Assembly (NCBI GenBank): GCA_013416795.1
Contig: RQSC01000002.1
Coordinates: forward strand, 224,603 to 288,602
Length of the DNA: 64,000 nucleotides
From: Prasinococcaceae sp. CCMP 1430
Lineage: Eukaryota > Prasinodermophyta > Palmophyllophyceae > Prasinococcales > Prasinococcaceae
Direction: 5' to 3'
Shown here in pieces: positions 20,501 to 29,962 of the stretch (within the stretch, counting starts at the first letter, position 1; the number at the start of each line of letters is the position of its first letter). The position numbers were made by a program, and so were the translations under genes. Below the pieces are notes generated by a model. It did no database searches, was not told the DNA's origin, and worked only from the letters and a program-made list of their open reading frames with translations.

Positions 20501-22018
20501 ATGCGCGCGACGGCTATCGCCGCGGACCCACCGGGTGCCGTGCGATGGCTCATTGCGTGCGCAGCAGAGAACACTGCGTACAGTCCGATCAGTGGAGACT
20601 ACAGCACGACGCCGAGCTGCAGCCAGCTCGACGCTCTGGGGCCTGGCGTGGACGTGGTTTTGCGCGTATTGGCGGACGCAGATGCCGCGCGGCTTGCATG
20701 TGCCGGTTCCGCGTGGCTGCCGCGCGCCGTCATCGCCGCGATGGACGCCTGCGAGGGCGAGCTGCCTGCATGCGTATTCGCGCATGCAGCGGCCGCTGCG
20801 GAGCTGGTGGTGCACCTACCCCCGGCCGCGCTCATTGAGGCTCCCTGTGGAGAGCATGTGACCAACATTTCGCGTGCCTCCAGATGCGATCAGCTTGAAG
20901 CAATGCTGGTTTCTCTCACCAGTAGTGGCGCCGTCGTTGGCGACGTCTTCGCCGCGCACGTCGCCGCCGCCGTCGATCTCTGTATGGCGGTAGACGAGCC
21001 GCCACATGTACTTAGCGCCGCACTGGCACTGTGCAAGCATGCCAAGGTAGCACACACACGACCCAGTGCCCAATCACAGTCAATGGTCCGAGCGGCAGCG
21101 ATCGTGGACAGCCTCTTTCGCAGTGGTGGTGACGCCGTGAAGGCTGCACACGACGCGCTGGCATGCGACGGGCGTGCTCCGGGGGCACATGTGCGCGGCG
21201 CTATTGGAAGTGCCGTAGGGCGCATGCTCGTGATGCTGTGCGAGGGTGGAGCCGGCGCAACAGGCGTCGGTGTGCCAGCACAGGCACTCGTGCCGCCTGC
21301 TGTGCTACTGCGCGCGCGACCAGCATATCGTGCTGGGCGCGTTGCGTCGGCGCTGCGCAAGGCTGCGCGAGTGCTGTGTAGCGTCACAGATGATGCCGCG
21401 CGCAAAGGAGCGGAAGACAATGCGGACGCGTGTGGTTCGCAGTGTGCACTGAGCAAGTTTTTGTTCGTCACGCTGGCCGGTGCGGTGGCGGCGGACCCAT
21501 CTCTTGCTCTGCCGCCTGGCGAAGGTTGCCGCGGCGACCGCGGAGATGACACACGGCTCTTCGATGTGGCGTTTGGTCTGCTGCATGCACTTGGGCTGCC
21601 CGTGCTGCTGCGCGCGCTCGGCGAAGCCGCGCTGGCCAAGCCTGAAGCTGCTGGTGCGACGATCTTCCTACGACTTCTGGCTGGGCTAGACGCCAACATT
21701 GTACAGGTGAGCTCTCGCTCTCTCTCACGCGCTCACGCCTGCCCAAGCGTGTGCTCAAGACCCTGCACACGCGCGCACCCCGTCTCGTGCTGTGTGCTCA
21801 CCCGTTGTTGCCTGCTCGCGTGCCGTTCTCCTCGCACGCGCGCGCGTGCACAGACCATTGCGGCCGATGCCGCGCGTCTCACCGGGCGCCGCGGCGTGCT
21901 TGCCGCGCTCGCCACCGCTGCGGCGGAGCGCGTGCGGCTCTGTGGCGTGCGCGAATTCGAGCGCGCCGCCGGCAAGGCCAAGGAGGCCGTGCTCGCTGTC
22001 ATGCGCGCCACCACGTGA
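17597..22018 (+). CDS. Large helical protein, possible FANCA homologue
   Basis: The frame encodes an Ala-rich, almost entirely helical protein. With a phase-0 GT-AG intron at 21707-21853 (CAG|GTGAGC to TGCACAG|ACC) it has 1,424 residues; unspliced it stays open at 1,473. Two places resemble Fanconi anaemia group A protein: a segment near residues 430-475 (IVEEFERTGAIAASVV, then PALL) and the C-terminal helical part (LFVTLAGAVA, VAFGLLHALGLPVLL). Human FANCA is 1,455 aa and forms the scaffold of the nuclear ubiquitin-ligase core complex for crosslink repair. The match is by eye and weak; any large alpha-solenoid is possible. It lies 207 bp after the CTC1-like gene on the same strand. ATG 17597 begins MACAERLAAA. 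Confidence 0.45.
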   Translation: MACAERLAAAIASAPDAPSAAAAAAAAARAAADGAPEAARSRLAAAALALGAGTAAARAAAMLDSALATDDELADVLSERPEQMTLLARDLAAHAARSLAARDDVSTAPRSIVRALLRARRPEAAERCLAELRILALAESPLAGAAEAYCAAVGTAAAAGADAEPLVRAELGALIASRNGSGALRSRLLAPFVQALAPRVALAPAAAVLCNCVGSEGARAALDAAGAVARASPAGAAAARELLAEAAAAAAAERSMDRACAALALAAELSEAGVLDLAAWIVALAQADDDAEAQPNHVANGAETPTPAGGNVAAPSAGVGGAGGGMTSAGALASAAGRQLLAAALTTAAPAQSSGAVLRAQFAAARALARGGVGCMQDFADLAATRLRDLSEPLHAPQRRPDAQSDAGVARNNRTDALGGGKYTAEELTKARAYALSIVEEFERTGAIAASVVQSARHWQRQWWQAAVVPALLAVGSEGDAVGVADAADPAAEVERIERAARCADALANIRLLSAAQASALRKRADTRAEAAALGLGGGSGADPSDGRLRARGRAAQPVARTADGRQLAATLARVRDAARSADEHDNAQARAAIWPLIDDAADALRSAGTRAHANAGATGTPGSAAAAGSEDMAAQLVGWMVDQNVEEAGNGMRTAVSGVVHVLASAPRGVRVALPGTLMAIVGRLYAPNSDDLDASDSAAAADSEPCRRGLVATLAALAAYRSTEGRGRAQVLAPSQASGASAPSATVPSIVSGLAPIASGDALAPVIRARDSSGALTPARAASGPDLLVRALDLLPLGSPRQVARAVELIAEYVAHVVKTYAFIADGDTEDTSAGNVRARRIVALSGPNSDTRGDGPSQSKRARTDGVVSAAQETCAAYAPQDMLLRLEVLSGRARVLAIGNADADVANACRAAALSGDSALRSAERAGILRAGECVSACTRATVVAASRAHAGTGALVRESAVAEMRATAIAADPPGAVRWLIACAAENTAYSPISGDYSTTPSCSQLDALGPGVDVVLRVLADADAARLACAGSAWLPRAVIAAMDACEGELPACVFAHAAAAAELVVHLPPAALIEAPCGEHVTNISRASRCDQLEAMLVSLTSSGAVVGDVFAAHVAAAVDLCMAVDEPPHVLSAALALCKHAKVAHTRPSAQSQSMVRAAAIVDSLFRSGGDAVKAAHDALACDGRAPGAHVRGAIGSAVGRMLVMLCEGGAGATGVGVPAQALVPPAVLLRARPAYRAGRVASALRKAARVLCSVTDDAARKGAEDNADACGSQCALSKFLFVTLAGAVAADPSLALPPGEGCRGDRGDDTRLFDVAFGLLHALGLPVLLRALGEAALAKPEAAGATIFLRLLAGLDANIVQVSSRSLSRAHACPSVCSRPCTRAHPVSCCVLTRCCLLACRSPRTRARAQTIAADAARLTGRRGVLAALATAAAERVRLCGVREFERAAGKAKEAVLAVMRATT

Positions 22019-22186
22019 TTTGGGGAGGGATCGTCAGAGGACTGCCTGTTGTTATCATTATGTACATACTTTGTCTACCTGCACCACCGTGGTGGTCCTC
22101 ACGCGCACGCATGCGCGTAGCCTCTCCGTCGCATCGTATCTTAGTTTACAAGAATCTGTGACGTTCATTGTACAGCGTCGGGAGCC

Positions 22187-23281
22187 TCAGACGTTCTCCG
22201 AGCACTCCGCCTGGCAGGCATCCTGCGACTCGAAGTTGTTGCCATTGCCGCGGCATCCTCCGTAGATGAACTCGACGCATTGCGACCGCGTCGCATCGAA
22301 GCCCCACCGTAGGATCGCAGCGCGGCAAGGCCCGACCTCGAGAGGCAGAGCGCACGTCGATGACACGGAGAGGCGCGCCTCCAGGTTGTCAGTCTGCGCG
22401 GACGCGGGCATTGCGGCAGCCGTCTTGCTCTTCTTCTCGTTCTTCTTCTTGTTGCCCTTCCTTTTGTGCTTCTTCATGCATTTATTCTTTGACTTGGCCT
22501 TCTTGCACAGCTTCTTGATGGCCTTTTTGGCGAGCTTCTTCTTCTTGGACTTCTTCTTCTTGCCTTTCGTTGACTTGGACGCTGTCTCTGACTTCCTCAC
22601 GCCGTCTTCGTTGACCTCGAGCGCCTGCGCGCAGCATTCGTTGCGGCGTGCGCGCGCCATGATGCGTGCGCGTCAGCACAGCGCGAAGGGCTGCACGTCC
22701 GTAGGTGTGGTGGAGGTCCGAAGCGGTCGCGCTCACTTACCGTCTCGGGGCACTCGTAGTCGTCCGAGTAGCACGCAGCAATAAAGTCGCCTAACGGCCC
22801 GAAGTGGCACTCGCTCCGGCACTCGCCCTCCTGCCAAACGCACCCTACTTCAGAGCATGCGCCGCAGTCTTGCGCGAGGGCGCACGTTTCCATTTCCACG
22901 GGACAAGAGCCCGACTGCTCAGGGACCATGTTCGGGGACGAGCGCGTACGAGCGCGCGTGGCGTGCATACGCATACGTGTGAGTGACGCGCGTGCGTGCA
23001 AGTGGCGGGCGCGACGTCTGTGCGCGGTGGTGGCGGCACGGCGTGCATGCGCACAAGCTCACCTTCTCGTAGCACGACACATCCATCACGACGCATCCCG
23101 GCTGGCACCCCGTCGGCGGCTGCCATGCGCAAGGCCCCCCCTTGCTGGCACTGGTGCACGCCTTGCAGTCACTGTACGCCGCGCAGCTGCCGCCCTCCGA
23201 AGCACGCGCGCACGCGCCGCTCCCGCTCGTGCTCACAGCCAGCACTGCCAGCGCCACGAGCTTCGCCGCGGCGGCCAACAT
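22187..23281 (-). CDS. Secreted protein with two Cys-rich modules, Lys-rich linker and Kunitz inhibitor domain
   Basis: Three exons: 23063-23281, 22741-22914 and 22187-22624, with GT-AG introns of 148 and 116 bp, all phase 0, giving 276 residues. Order: a signal peptide (about 25 residues, LVALAVLAVSTSGSG); a Cys-rich PSI-like module (CAAYSDCKACTS); a second one (CALAQDCGACSEVGC); a linker of about 55 residues more than half lysine (KGKKKKSKKKKLAKK); and a BPTI/Kunitz domain. The Kunitz cysteines have exactly the canonical spacing 8-15-7-12-3 and the residue after the second Cys, P1, is Arg, which predicts inhibition of trypsin-like serine proteases. Kunitz domains of this type are mainly known from animals. 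The acceptor of exon 2 could also be 3 bp earlier. Function is inferred from the domains only. Confidence 0.82.
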
Positions 23282-24306
23282 GGCGCGCGCTAGCGCGAGC
23301 GCGCGCGCCCTGACCGCGCGCTGCGTGCGCGTGTGACGCAAGGACAGCCCGTGCTCCACGCGCCGGCGCCGGGCGTGGCCGTGGCCGACCATGCTAGCGG
23401 GGAACCCCGGCCAACCGCACATCAAAAAGCACGCATGCATCGCCGGAGATTTGGGGCAGGCTTGGGGGCGTCTCGGCACGCCCTCAAGCGCGGACGATCG
23501 AGGCCATCACAACGAAGGCCCGCGGCCTTTCCTCCTACTGTAGCTACAGATGCCATCACCCGCACGAGCGCCTCGTCCCGCGCCCGGCCAGAGCGGAGGC
23601 GCTTCCGCGCACATGCACATTTTTCCACGGGCCGGGGATGCGCTTGCTGGGGGGGTGGGGGGGCCAAAGGGGTAGGGCGGGGCCGAGCGGGCGCGGCGGA
23701 CACGCATGTCCAAAATCATCCAGCCGGGGCGCGAGCGCACAGCGTCGCGCGCGTGCGGCCGCCGGCCAGCGGGTGGAGGGCGCCCCGGGCATCCCGCGGC
23801 GGGGGCGGGAAAAGTACGGAAAAGTACGGGAAAAGTACGGCCCTCAGGCTGGCAATTTTGCGCGCGCGCGCGCGCTCGGGGAACGGAATCCCAGCCTTTG
23901 CTGCCCCTTTCTTCGGTGGAACCCACGATCCGAAGTAGTGCAATACGATATGAAAAATGACAATACGCGTTGGAATCCAGACCCGAATCTGTCTGAAAAA
24001 GCAACACAAAAATGGAGTCCGCGTTGCGCGTGCGCGTGCGACAGACCGTGTGTTTGCGCGAATGCGCGCGCGCGCAGGGACAACGAGGCTGCGAGCGCGC
24101 GCGCGCGCGCGTGGATCCGCAGCGGCAGTTGGCGCAGCCGGCCGCGCGGAGGCACGCTGCTCGGCGCTCGGCGGCGGGCGCGGGGCGGCCGAGGCCGCTG
24201 CGGGCGCAGGGCGGAAGGGGAGCACGGCGGAGGGTGGGTGTGGGTGTGGGGTGTGGGTGTGGGGGTCGCGCGCGCGCGCGCGCGTGAGGGGCGAGGCGAG
24301 GCGCCA
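23282..24306. promoter_or_regulatory. Divergent intergenic region, Kunitz gene / CFAP20-domain gene
   Basis: About 1 kb without a recognised gene. It holds a triple GGAAAAGTAC repeat (23808-23838), a (GC)n run with the dispersed words TGGCAATTTTGC and TCGGGGAAC (23852-23885), an AT-richer block (23935-24010) with TTGGAATCCAGACC, and a GTGGGTGTGGG repeat (24235-24264) just before the CFAP20-domain start. Confidence 0.5.
23808..23838 (+). repeat. Three copies of GGAAAAGTAC
   Basis: Copies at 23808-23817, 23818-23827 and 23829-23838. Each has a GTAC core, the core recognised by SBP-domain factors such as the Chlamydomonas copper regulator CRR1; a regulatory role here is only a possibility. Confidence 0.75.
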
Positions 24307-27300
24307 ATGGTACCGAGGTCTCCCGCCCCTGCGGCAGTGCACGTCGGCAGCCCCGGCATGCGCGCCGCTCGGCCACACGCGGCCTCAGGCGGCGCCAGTC
24401 GTGAGAGGGCCCGCGACAGGGGCCACGGACACACAAACGGCGGCAGCAGCGGAGGTGGTGGCGGCGGCAACAGCAACACCGGCGGCCGCGGGAGTGCGGC
24501 GCAGATATCAACGCCCAGGCGCCGCGGGTCGGCGGGCAGCGGCACATGCGCCGCGCAGGGGATCTTCGCCGGGGTGTACCAGGGCGGCCAGTCGGTGGAG
24601 GTCTTCGCCACGCAGGTATGTGCACGCGCGCCAGCAGCGTGCATGTTTGGTGCCCTGCCGAGTGTCGTTGGGCTTCGGCAGGGAGCACGCGGGCGCGCAT
24701 GAGCGCTGTGTGGCACTCGCAAGGCCCGGCGCTGCCGTCAGCACGCGGGGCTCGACGCCCACGCTGACCCTTCCCCACCCCCCACCCCGCGACCCCCGAC
24801 CCCGAACACCCAACCCCACCCATCAACCCATGCTCACGCCGTACCTGCCTGCCCGCGCCCGTCTGCCCGCGCGTAGGGTCGAAATCCGCTGGCGCACTGG
24901 CGAGTGACGGGCGGCAAGGTGACCAAGGTGTACGAGAAAACCGTCAAGAGCTACGTCTATCACTGTCTCGGGCAGGGGTGCAAGATGCAGCTCCCAGGCG
25001 AGCGCCGTGCGAGCCACCCGGGCGCGAGCGGCCTGGGCCGAGGCGGGCACGCGCCGGCCGTGTGTCTCACGCAGCCATACCTGTGCCTGCAGCTGCTCGT
25101 GCCCGATGGCGCGCACTTCACAGTGGAGCTGATCGTTGCCGACACAGACGGCGGTCGCCACCGCCTCGTGCTGAGCACGTCGTTCGTGAGCCCCAAAACC
25201 ACGGGGCTACACGCACAGATTCCTCTGATCGGGCTGCCTCGGGGGGAGTGGACGACACTCGCAATCCACGTTGCCGACCTGGTGCACGCGCACTGCAACG
25301 GGCACGCCTTGAAGCACATGGAGGGGCTCTCACTGAGTGCGGCGTTCAAGCTGCGCAGAATCTTCACCACGCGCAGGCCGCCGCCGGAGGAGCGGCCCGC
25401 GACTGCTGAGGGCACCACGGGGGGCGTCGCGCAGTGGGCACAGCCGTGGTCGCCCGCGACAGCCGCGGTGCAGGCGGCAATTGAAGAGCCGTTACAGCGC
25501 AAGGATGCCTTCCCGGGCGGCGTCCAGGCGTGGTGTGTCGTTCTAGACGCGCGACGGGTTGCCAATTCCAACGAAGGCTCCGCGGCGGGGACCTACACAG
25601 CGAGCGCGTACGACGACAACAATGAGCGCGGCGGCAGCGCTCACGGCGGGGGTGATGTCGGCGGCGATTCGTTGTCTGCATACGCGTTCGGGCGCCGATT
25701 CCCGAAGCCGGGCAGCCCGAGGCGGAGGCTGGACACTGGGCGCGGCGATCGCGATCGCGTGAGCCCGGCCAACCTTTTCACAAGCAGCCGCACTCGGCTC
25801 GACAGTAGCATGGTCGCGCGGCGAGGCGCGGACGAGGACGACCAGCCGCGTGTGTCGATGACGGCGCCGTCATCACCGCGCAAGCTCACGCGAGGGCTAT
25901 TTAGCCGGCAGGCAAATAGCAGGGCTCAGACCGCGGCACAGCCAAGTGGTAGGGGCTCTCGACCAATGTCTCCACCGAATGCGTACCGAGCCACTACCGC
26001 TCGCCTCGCGGGAAGGCGAGAAAGAGCAAATGGCAGTCTCAGGCGGGAGCTCCTCGCCTCAGTGCGGGGAGGTGGGCACGATGGGAGGGAGGAGTGGTGG
26101 TGGGGTTCACCGGAGCGCACAGGCTCGAGTCGCATGGGGGACGTCGCCGATTGGCGGCGACATGGCGCCGTCTCACAGGTAGGCGTTTTCGAGGCTGAGC
26201 GAGCACGATCCGCATACCTGAGCTCAAACTATGCGGGTGAGGATCCCCGTGAGCGCAGCAGCGGTGTGAGCCTCGCAGCAGCGCCTCGCAATGGTAGCCC
26301 CAAACGCGCCATGCACCGAACCAGGGAGTCGCGCCCCAGGCAATCACCCCCTGCGCGTTTGGGTCGACAGAGCGTGTCAGTGTCACCCCCACGGGGTGCT
26401 GCTTTCGCGCATCTCGCAAACTTCGGCGCCGGCGCGGAGGCAGGGTCTGCCCCACAGCAGCACGCGGATGACATGTCGTTGGTCAACCTGAACATGTACG
26501 CCCGGAGCGGCGGCAGCGATGCTTCGGGGTGGATGGAGAGCGCCGCATCGTCGCGGTACGGTACCCCCAGCAGCGATGTGCGGGCCCATCCGCATGCACA
26601 GGCGGGTACTGCTGTTGGGGGCGGGGAGGAATTGTACGGATTCAAGGTGACGCCAAGGGTTGGCCGGCGTGACTATCGCACGAGCGGCCTGAGCACGACC
26701 GCGCCAGACTTGGAAGGGTTCCCGTCGACGACGATCCCGCGCGACTCGGAAGACGTATCGCCCGCATACTCTCCAACTGCGTCTGCAGCACCGTGGGTAG
26801 TGCCGCCCGCAACGCTCACGCCACGGCAGGGACACGAATCGCCGCTAGCAATGAGCCTCCAGTCGTCCGACGCCACAAACTCGAAGGATTCAAGCGTCGA
26901 GAATGCGCCGCCCGTGGACGCGCGTGCGGGCGAATCTGGTCTTGAGCCGTTGGATCTCGGGCCGGTCGACATTGTTGACGACTCCTCCGGCGATCATGGC
27001 CAGGTCCAAGTCGAGAGCCGAGAGGAAGCCGGCTGTGAGCCGGGGGTGCCAGCCGGTGACACTCTGCAGGTCTCTTCGGCCATCGATGCTGCAGATGCCG
27101 CCCTGGCTGCGTCGATCGCGGCTGCTGTTGCAGACTGCGAGCTGGATGATGACGTGCTGATGGGCGCTGACATCGAGGACCACGAGACGCCTGGCAGCAC
27201 CGGGTAGGAGACTTCGCAGCCGCGCGCGTCCTTGGACCAGCCTTCGCATGAGGCCGACCCCACACCGACCCCAGCGCCAGAAGTGGCATCTGCGCTTGTT

Positions 27301-27906
27301 TCGACCATGCCCGAAATCAATTCACCCCCACCGGAAGACGCAGCCGCACTCGATGCCGTTGCCGACGCCGGACTGGAGAGCGACTTCAACGAAAGCGCTC
27401 GAGCTGAGTGTGTAGAGGGCCCTGCGTCATTCGGGAGCGACCACACATTGCTGGAGCACGAGCCTGATGAGTACGAGACCACCGTGTTCGTCGCGGAGCT
27501 CGATGCCCTCGCCACAAGCCCCGGAGCGAGGGATGCACACAGGGATTACCGCGACGACTCGTCGTATGGACGCGAAAGCAGCGAGAGGCTGGACGACCCA
27601 CGACGCTGGGCCGCACCATCGCCTGTGCCGGCATCGACGCTGCCGTCGGCCGTTCTGCACCGCGCGCTCACGCCGCCCCTGCGGCTGCCGGATGGTGAGG
27701 ACGGGACACTGGCGTCTGAGCCGAGCACGCTCCATTCCGAGCCGAGCTCGGTGACGCCTGGCGAACTCCGATCGCGCAGCCGCAGCCGTCGCGCGAGCAT
27801 CGACGAATACGGCGACGGCGGAGTCGACCTCGTGTACGACCCGATCCTTGCATGCTACTTTGACCCGCGGACCAACGTATACTACGAGCTCGAGGAGCCA
27901 AGCTAG
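24307..27906 (+). CDS. CFAP20-domain-containing protein (CFAP20DC/C3orf67-like), split by an in-frame TAG
   Basis: Exon 1 (24307-24615) and exon 2 (from 24877) join across a 261-bp phase-0 GT-AG intron to rebuild the CFAP20 (DUF667) domain: GIFAGVYQGGQSVEVFATQ, then HWRVTGGKVTKVYEK, KSYVYHCLG and KLRRIFTTRR. CFAP20 itself is a ciliary doublet inner-junction protein; long proteins with this domain are linked to cilia. After the domain come about 600 disordered Ser/Arg/Pro-rich residues. A TAG at 27205-27207 ends the first frame, yet the same frame continues open to 27906 and ends in a Tyr-rich motif (LVYDPILACYFDPRTNVYYE) that looks conserved. So the 3' part may be reached through an unseen intron or readthrough, or the TAG may be a sequence error. 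A roughly 25-residue insert after CKMQLP may be an unspliced intron. ATG 24307 is the first in frame. Confidence 0.8.
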
Positions 27907-28106
27907 CTAGAGGCCGACGGTGCGCTTGCTGAGGCGCAATGACACCATCACCTACGCGCGATACTCGACGCGCAGCAGTACGCGCGCTGTCGCACATGGC
28001 CCTCTCTCTACTGGTACTGTAAGAGCCATATACCATAGATTACACGCAGCAAAACGCTTTGCCTTGGCGAGCAAGCTTGCATGCTACCATCCGCGCTCCA
28101 TTTCGC

Positions 28107-28796
28107 TCATCCGTCCTTGCTACTCACACTCGCGTCCATGGCGAAGCCGTGCGCAAAGATGAGGGTGCCAACGCTGATTGCGCCGACGAGCGGCGTTCGG
28201 AGCTGAGGGCTCTTGCGCGTTGCGAGAGCCTGCGACGAAGACGCCCCACGCGCGCAGTCGTCAGTGCGAGCAGCGCTGCGCAGCGAAACGCGTGGAAATG
28301 GGCGTGAGGGCAGCGAACGCGCGCGTGGACAGAGACAGCACCCACCCACGCACCCACCCCAATGAATATGCGGGAGCACGCGTTCGGCCGTATGCGCGCG
28401 CAAGTGTGTACGCTGCACACAAAAATGCACCCATTTGGACTGGCGCGCACCCGCGCCAGCGGCCGCCGGGGCACATCCTGTCGCGCCCTGCATGGCGCCC
28501 GGCACTCCGCCCCACCTCGCACCCCGGCCTGGGGCCGCTCGCCCTCCCACCGCGGCGCCGTGCTGTGCGCGGGCGCGTGTGCTCGCGCGTGTGCTCGCGC
28601 TCGTGCGTACCACAGCAGGGATGAGAGGCGCGAAGGCAATCGGCCAGAGATTCAACCAGTTGATTTCTCTCGGCGCACGCCGCCCAGACGGGGAGCCCGC
28701 GCTCTTTGCAGCCGCAGCAGCGGCGATGGCGGCGGCCGCCGCTGGCGGCGCCTGCTCCGGCCCGGCGCCGTGATCGCTGGGCGCGCCATTGGCCAT
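28107..28796 (-). CDS. Small two-exon membrane protein of unknown function (102 aa)
   Basis: Exons 28611-28796 and 28107-28229 join across a 381-bp GT-AG intron (GTG|GTACGC to TCGCAG|GCT) in phase 0. The N-terminal 40 residues are Ala/Gly/Pro-rich. Two hydrophobic segments follow, one ending exon 1 (INWLNLWPIAFAPLIPAVV) and one in exon 2 (LVGAISVGTLIFAHGFAMD), separated by a basic loop (ATRKSPQLRTP). Size and layout recall small organelle membrane subunits, but I recognise no family. The splice model is supported by the abrupt change from sensible protein to Arg/Pro-rich noise at the proposed intron edges. It ends tail to tail with the CFAP20-domain gene, 200 bp away. Confidence 0.5.
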   Translation of the reverse strand: MANGAPSDHGAGPEQAPPAAAAAIAAAAAAKSAGSPSGRRAPREINWLNLWPIAFAPLIPAVVRTSASTRASTRARAQHGAAVGGRAAPGRGARWGGVPGAMQGATGCAPAAAGAGARQSKWVHFCVQRTHLRAHTAERVLPHIHWGGCVGGCCLCPRARSLPSRPFPRVSLRSAARTDDCARGASSSQALATRKSPQLRTPLVGAISVGTLIFAHGFAMDASVSSKDG

Positions 28797-29239
28797 CGCG
28801 CACGGATGCGCGGCGTGAGCGTACCCGCGCGCAAATGCGCGGGCACGAGCGCAGCCGCGCCCAAGCGAGAGAGCACGTCGGTGGGACGCCGCAACGGGCG
28901 AGCGCTACTGCAGGCGCACGCCCGGTGCGGCGCGTGGCGCGCTCATGGTGTGCCGCGGCCCTTCACGTGCATCTCGGACCTGAACGCGAGCTAAATGAAA
29001 TCTCCGCGATTTTCCGCTCTCGAGCGCTACACATACAATTGCGCGGTGGTCAGCACGCGTACACTCTTGGCAGAACGCGAGGGCATAGCGGCCGAGCATG
29101 CGGGGCATGGGGACAGCACCTGTTGCAGCCACCACCGTGTATTATCATATGTGTGTGCGCTCCGTCACCGCCCCTATTATGCCCCAACGAGCCGCGCATG
29201 CGCCCTTGCCCGCGCGGATGACTACGCACGCTTGCGCAT
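28797..29239. other. Intergenic region
   Basis: 5' flank of the small membrane protein and 3' flank of CFIm25. It has an AT-richer piece near 28993-29040 and a TATTATCATATGTGTGTG stretch near 29140-29157, probably CFIm25 3' untranslated sequence. No gene is seen. Confidence 0.5.
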
Positions 29240-29962
29240 TCATTCGCCCTCGGCCTTGCCCGTCGAGACGATGTTGAGCTGCACGCTCGCGAGCATCGTC
29301 GGCACGGCGGCGAGGACGGGCCCGTAACGGCCGGCGTTGTCGTAGAGCTCGTGCAGCGGCACAGCGACGAGCTTGAAGTTCGTGGCGGGCGCCAGAAAGG
29401 CCTCCTCGGGCATGGACACCAGGTACACCGAGCGGCTTTCCTTAGGCTCGGTCACGTGCGCCGGCTTGAACGGGAAAAGCGGCGACTCGAAGTTGGGCCG
29501 CCACCACGTGCCGAGCTTTGTCGAGCCGTTCACCGACCATGCCGGACCAGCGATTGGCGACTCGGGGGGCGGGTTGAGCTTCGACGCCTGGGGCATGCGC
29601 GTGGCGGGAGTGATCACCGGCCGCGTTGCAATACGCGCGGAGGGCGGCATGGTCAGCACATCAGACACAACGCACCGCCACCGTAGCGTCTGCCCCGAGG
29701 CTCGCGTGGCTCGGCGCACCATAACGCCTGTGGGGCTGAGGGGCTCGGCTCGAGTGAGCGGGCGCACGCATCCCCCCCCCCCTTCCCCCCCCTTCCCCTC
29801 GCCAAGGCGCGCACCCCACGTACCAGCTTGCGCCGAAGACCGTCGAGCTCCGTCTCGCCCGGCTTGAGCTTGCCTCCCGGTAGCCTGAACGTCCCTGCCC
29901 CGTCTCTGAGCAGCAGCACATGTGCGATGTTGTGTCTCGCGCAAAGCAACACGGCGTCGACC
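29240..29962 (-). CDS. Cleavage factor Im 25-kDa subunit (CFIm25/NUDT21/CFIS), 5' exon not found
   Basis: Nudix-fold subunit of cleavage factor I, which binds UGUA in pre-mRNA and guides poly(A)-site choice. Exons seen: 29824-29962 and 29240-29587, joined by a 236-bp phase-0 GT-AG intron (AAGCTG|GTACGT to CCCCAG|GCG). The join restores the plant-like GLRRKLASKL. Signatures: AHVLLLRDG, the Nudix-like box LPGGKLKPGETELDGLRRKL (which lacks catalytic Nudix glutamates as in the family), TWWRPNFESPLFPFKPAH, and KLVAVPLHELYDNAGRYGP. The first exon, with the 'YPLSNYxFG' region expected in plant CFIS, was not found confidently between 29963 and the ammonium transporter. The C-terminus extends about 12 residues beyond the usual end. 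Poly(A) polymerase in the same pathway is encoded at 61.4 kb. Confidence 0.87.
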   Translation of the reverse strand, partial: GRRRVALRETQHRTCAAAQRRGRDVQATGRQAQAGRDGARRSSAQAGTWGARLGEGKGGEGGGGCVRPLTRAEPLSPTGVMVRRATRASGQTLRWRCVVSDVLTMPPSARIATRPVITPATRMPQASKLNPPPESPIAGPAWSVNGSTKLGTWWRPNFESPLFPFKPAHVTEPKESRSVYLVSMPEEAFLAPATNFKLVAVPLHELYDNAGRYGPVLAAVPTMLASVQLNIVSTGKAEGE

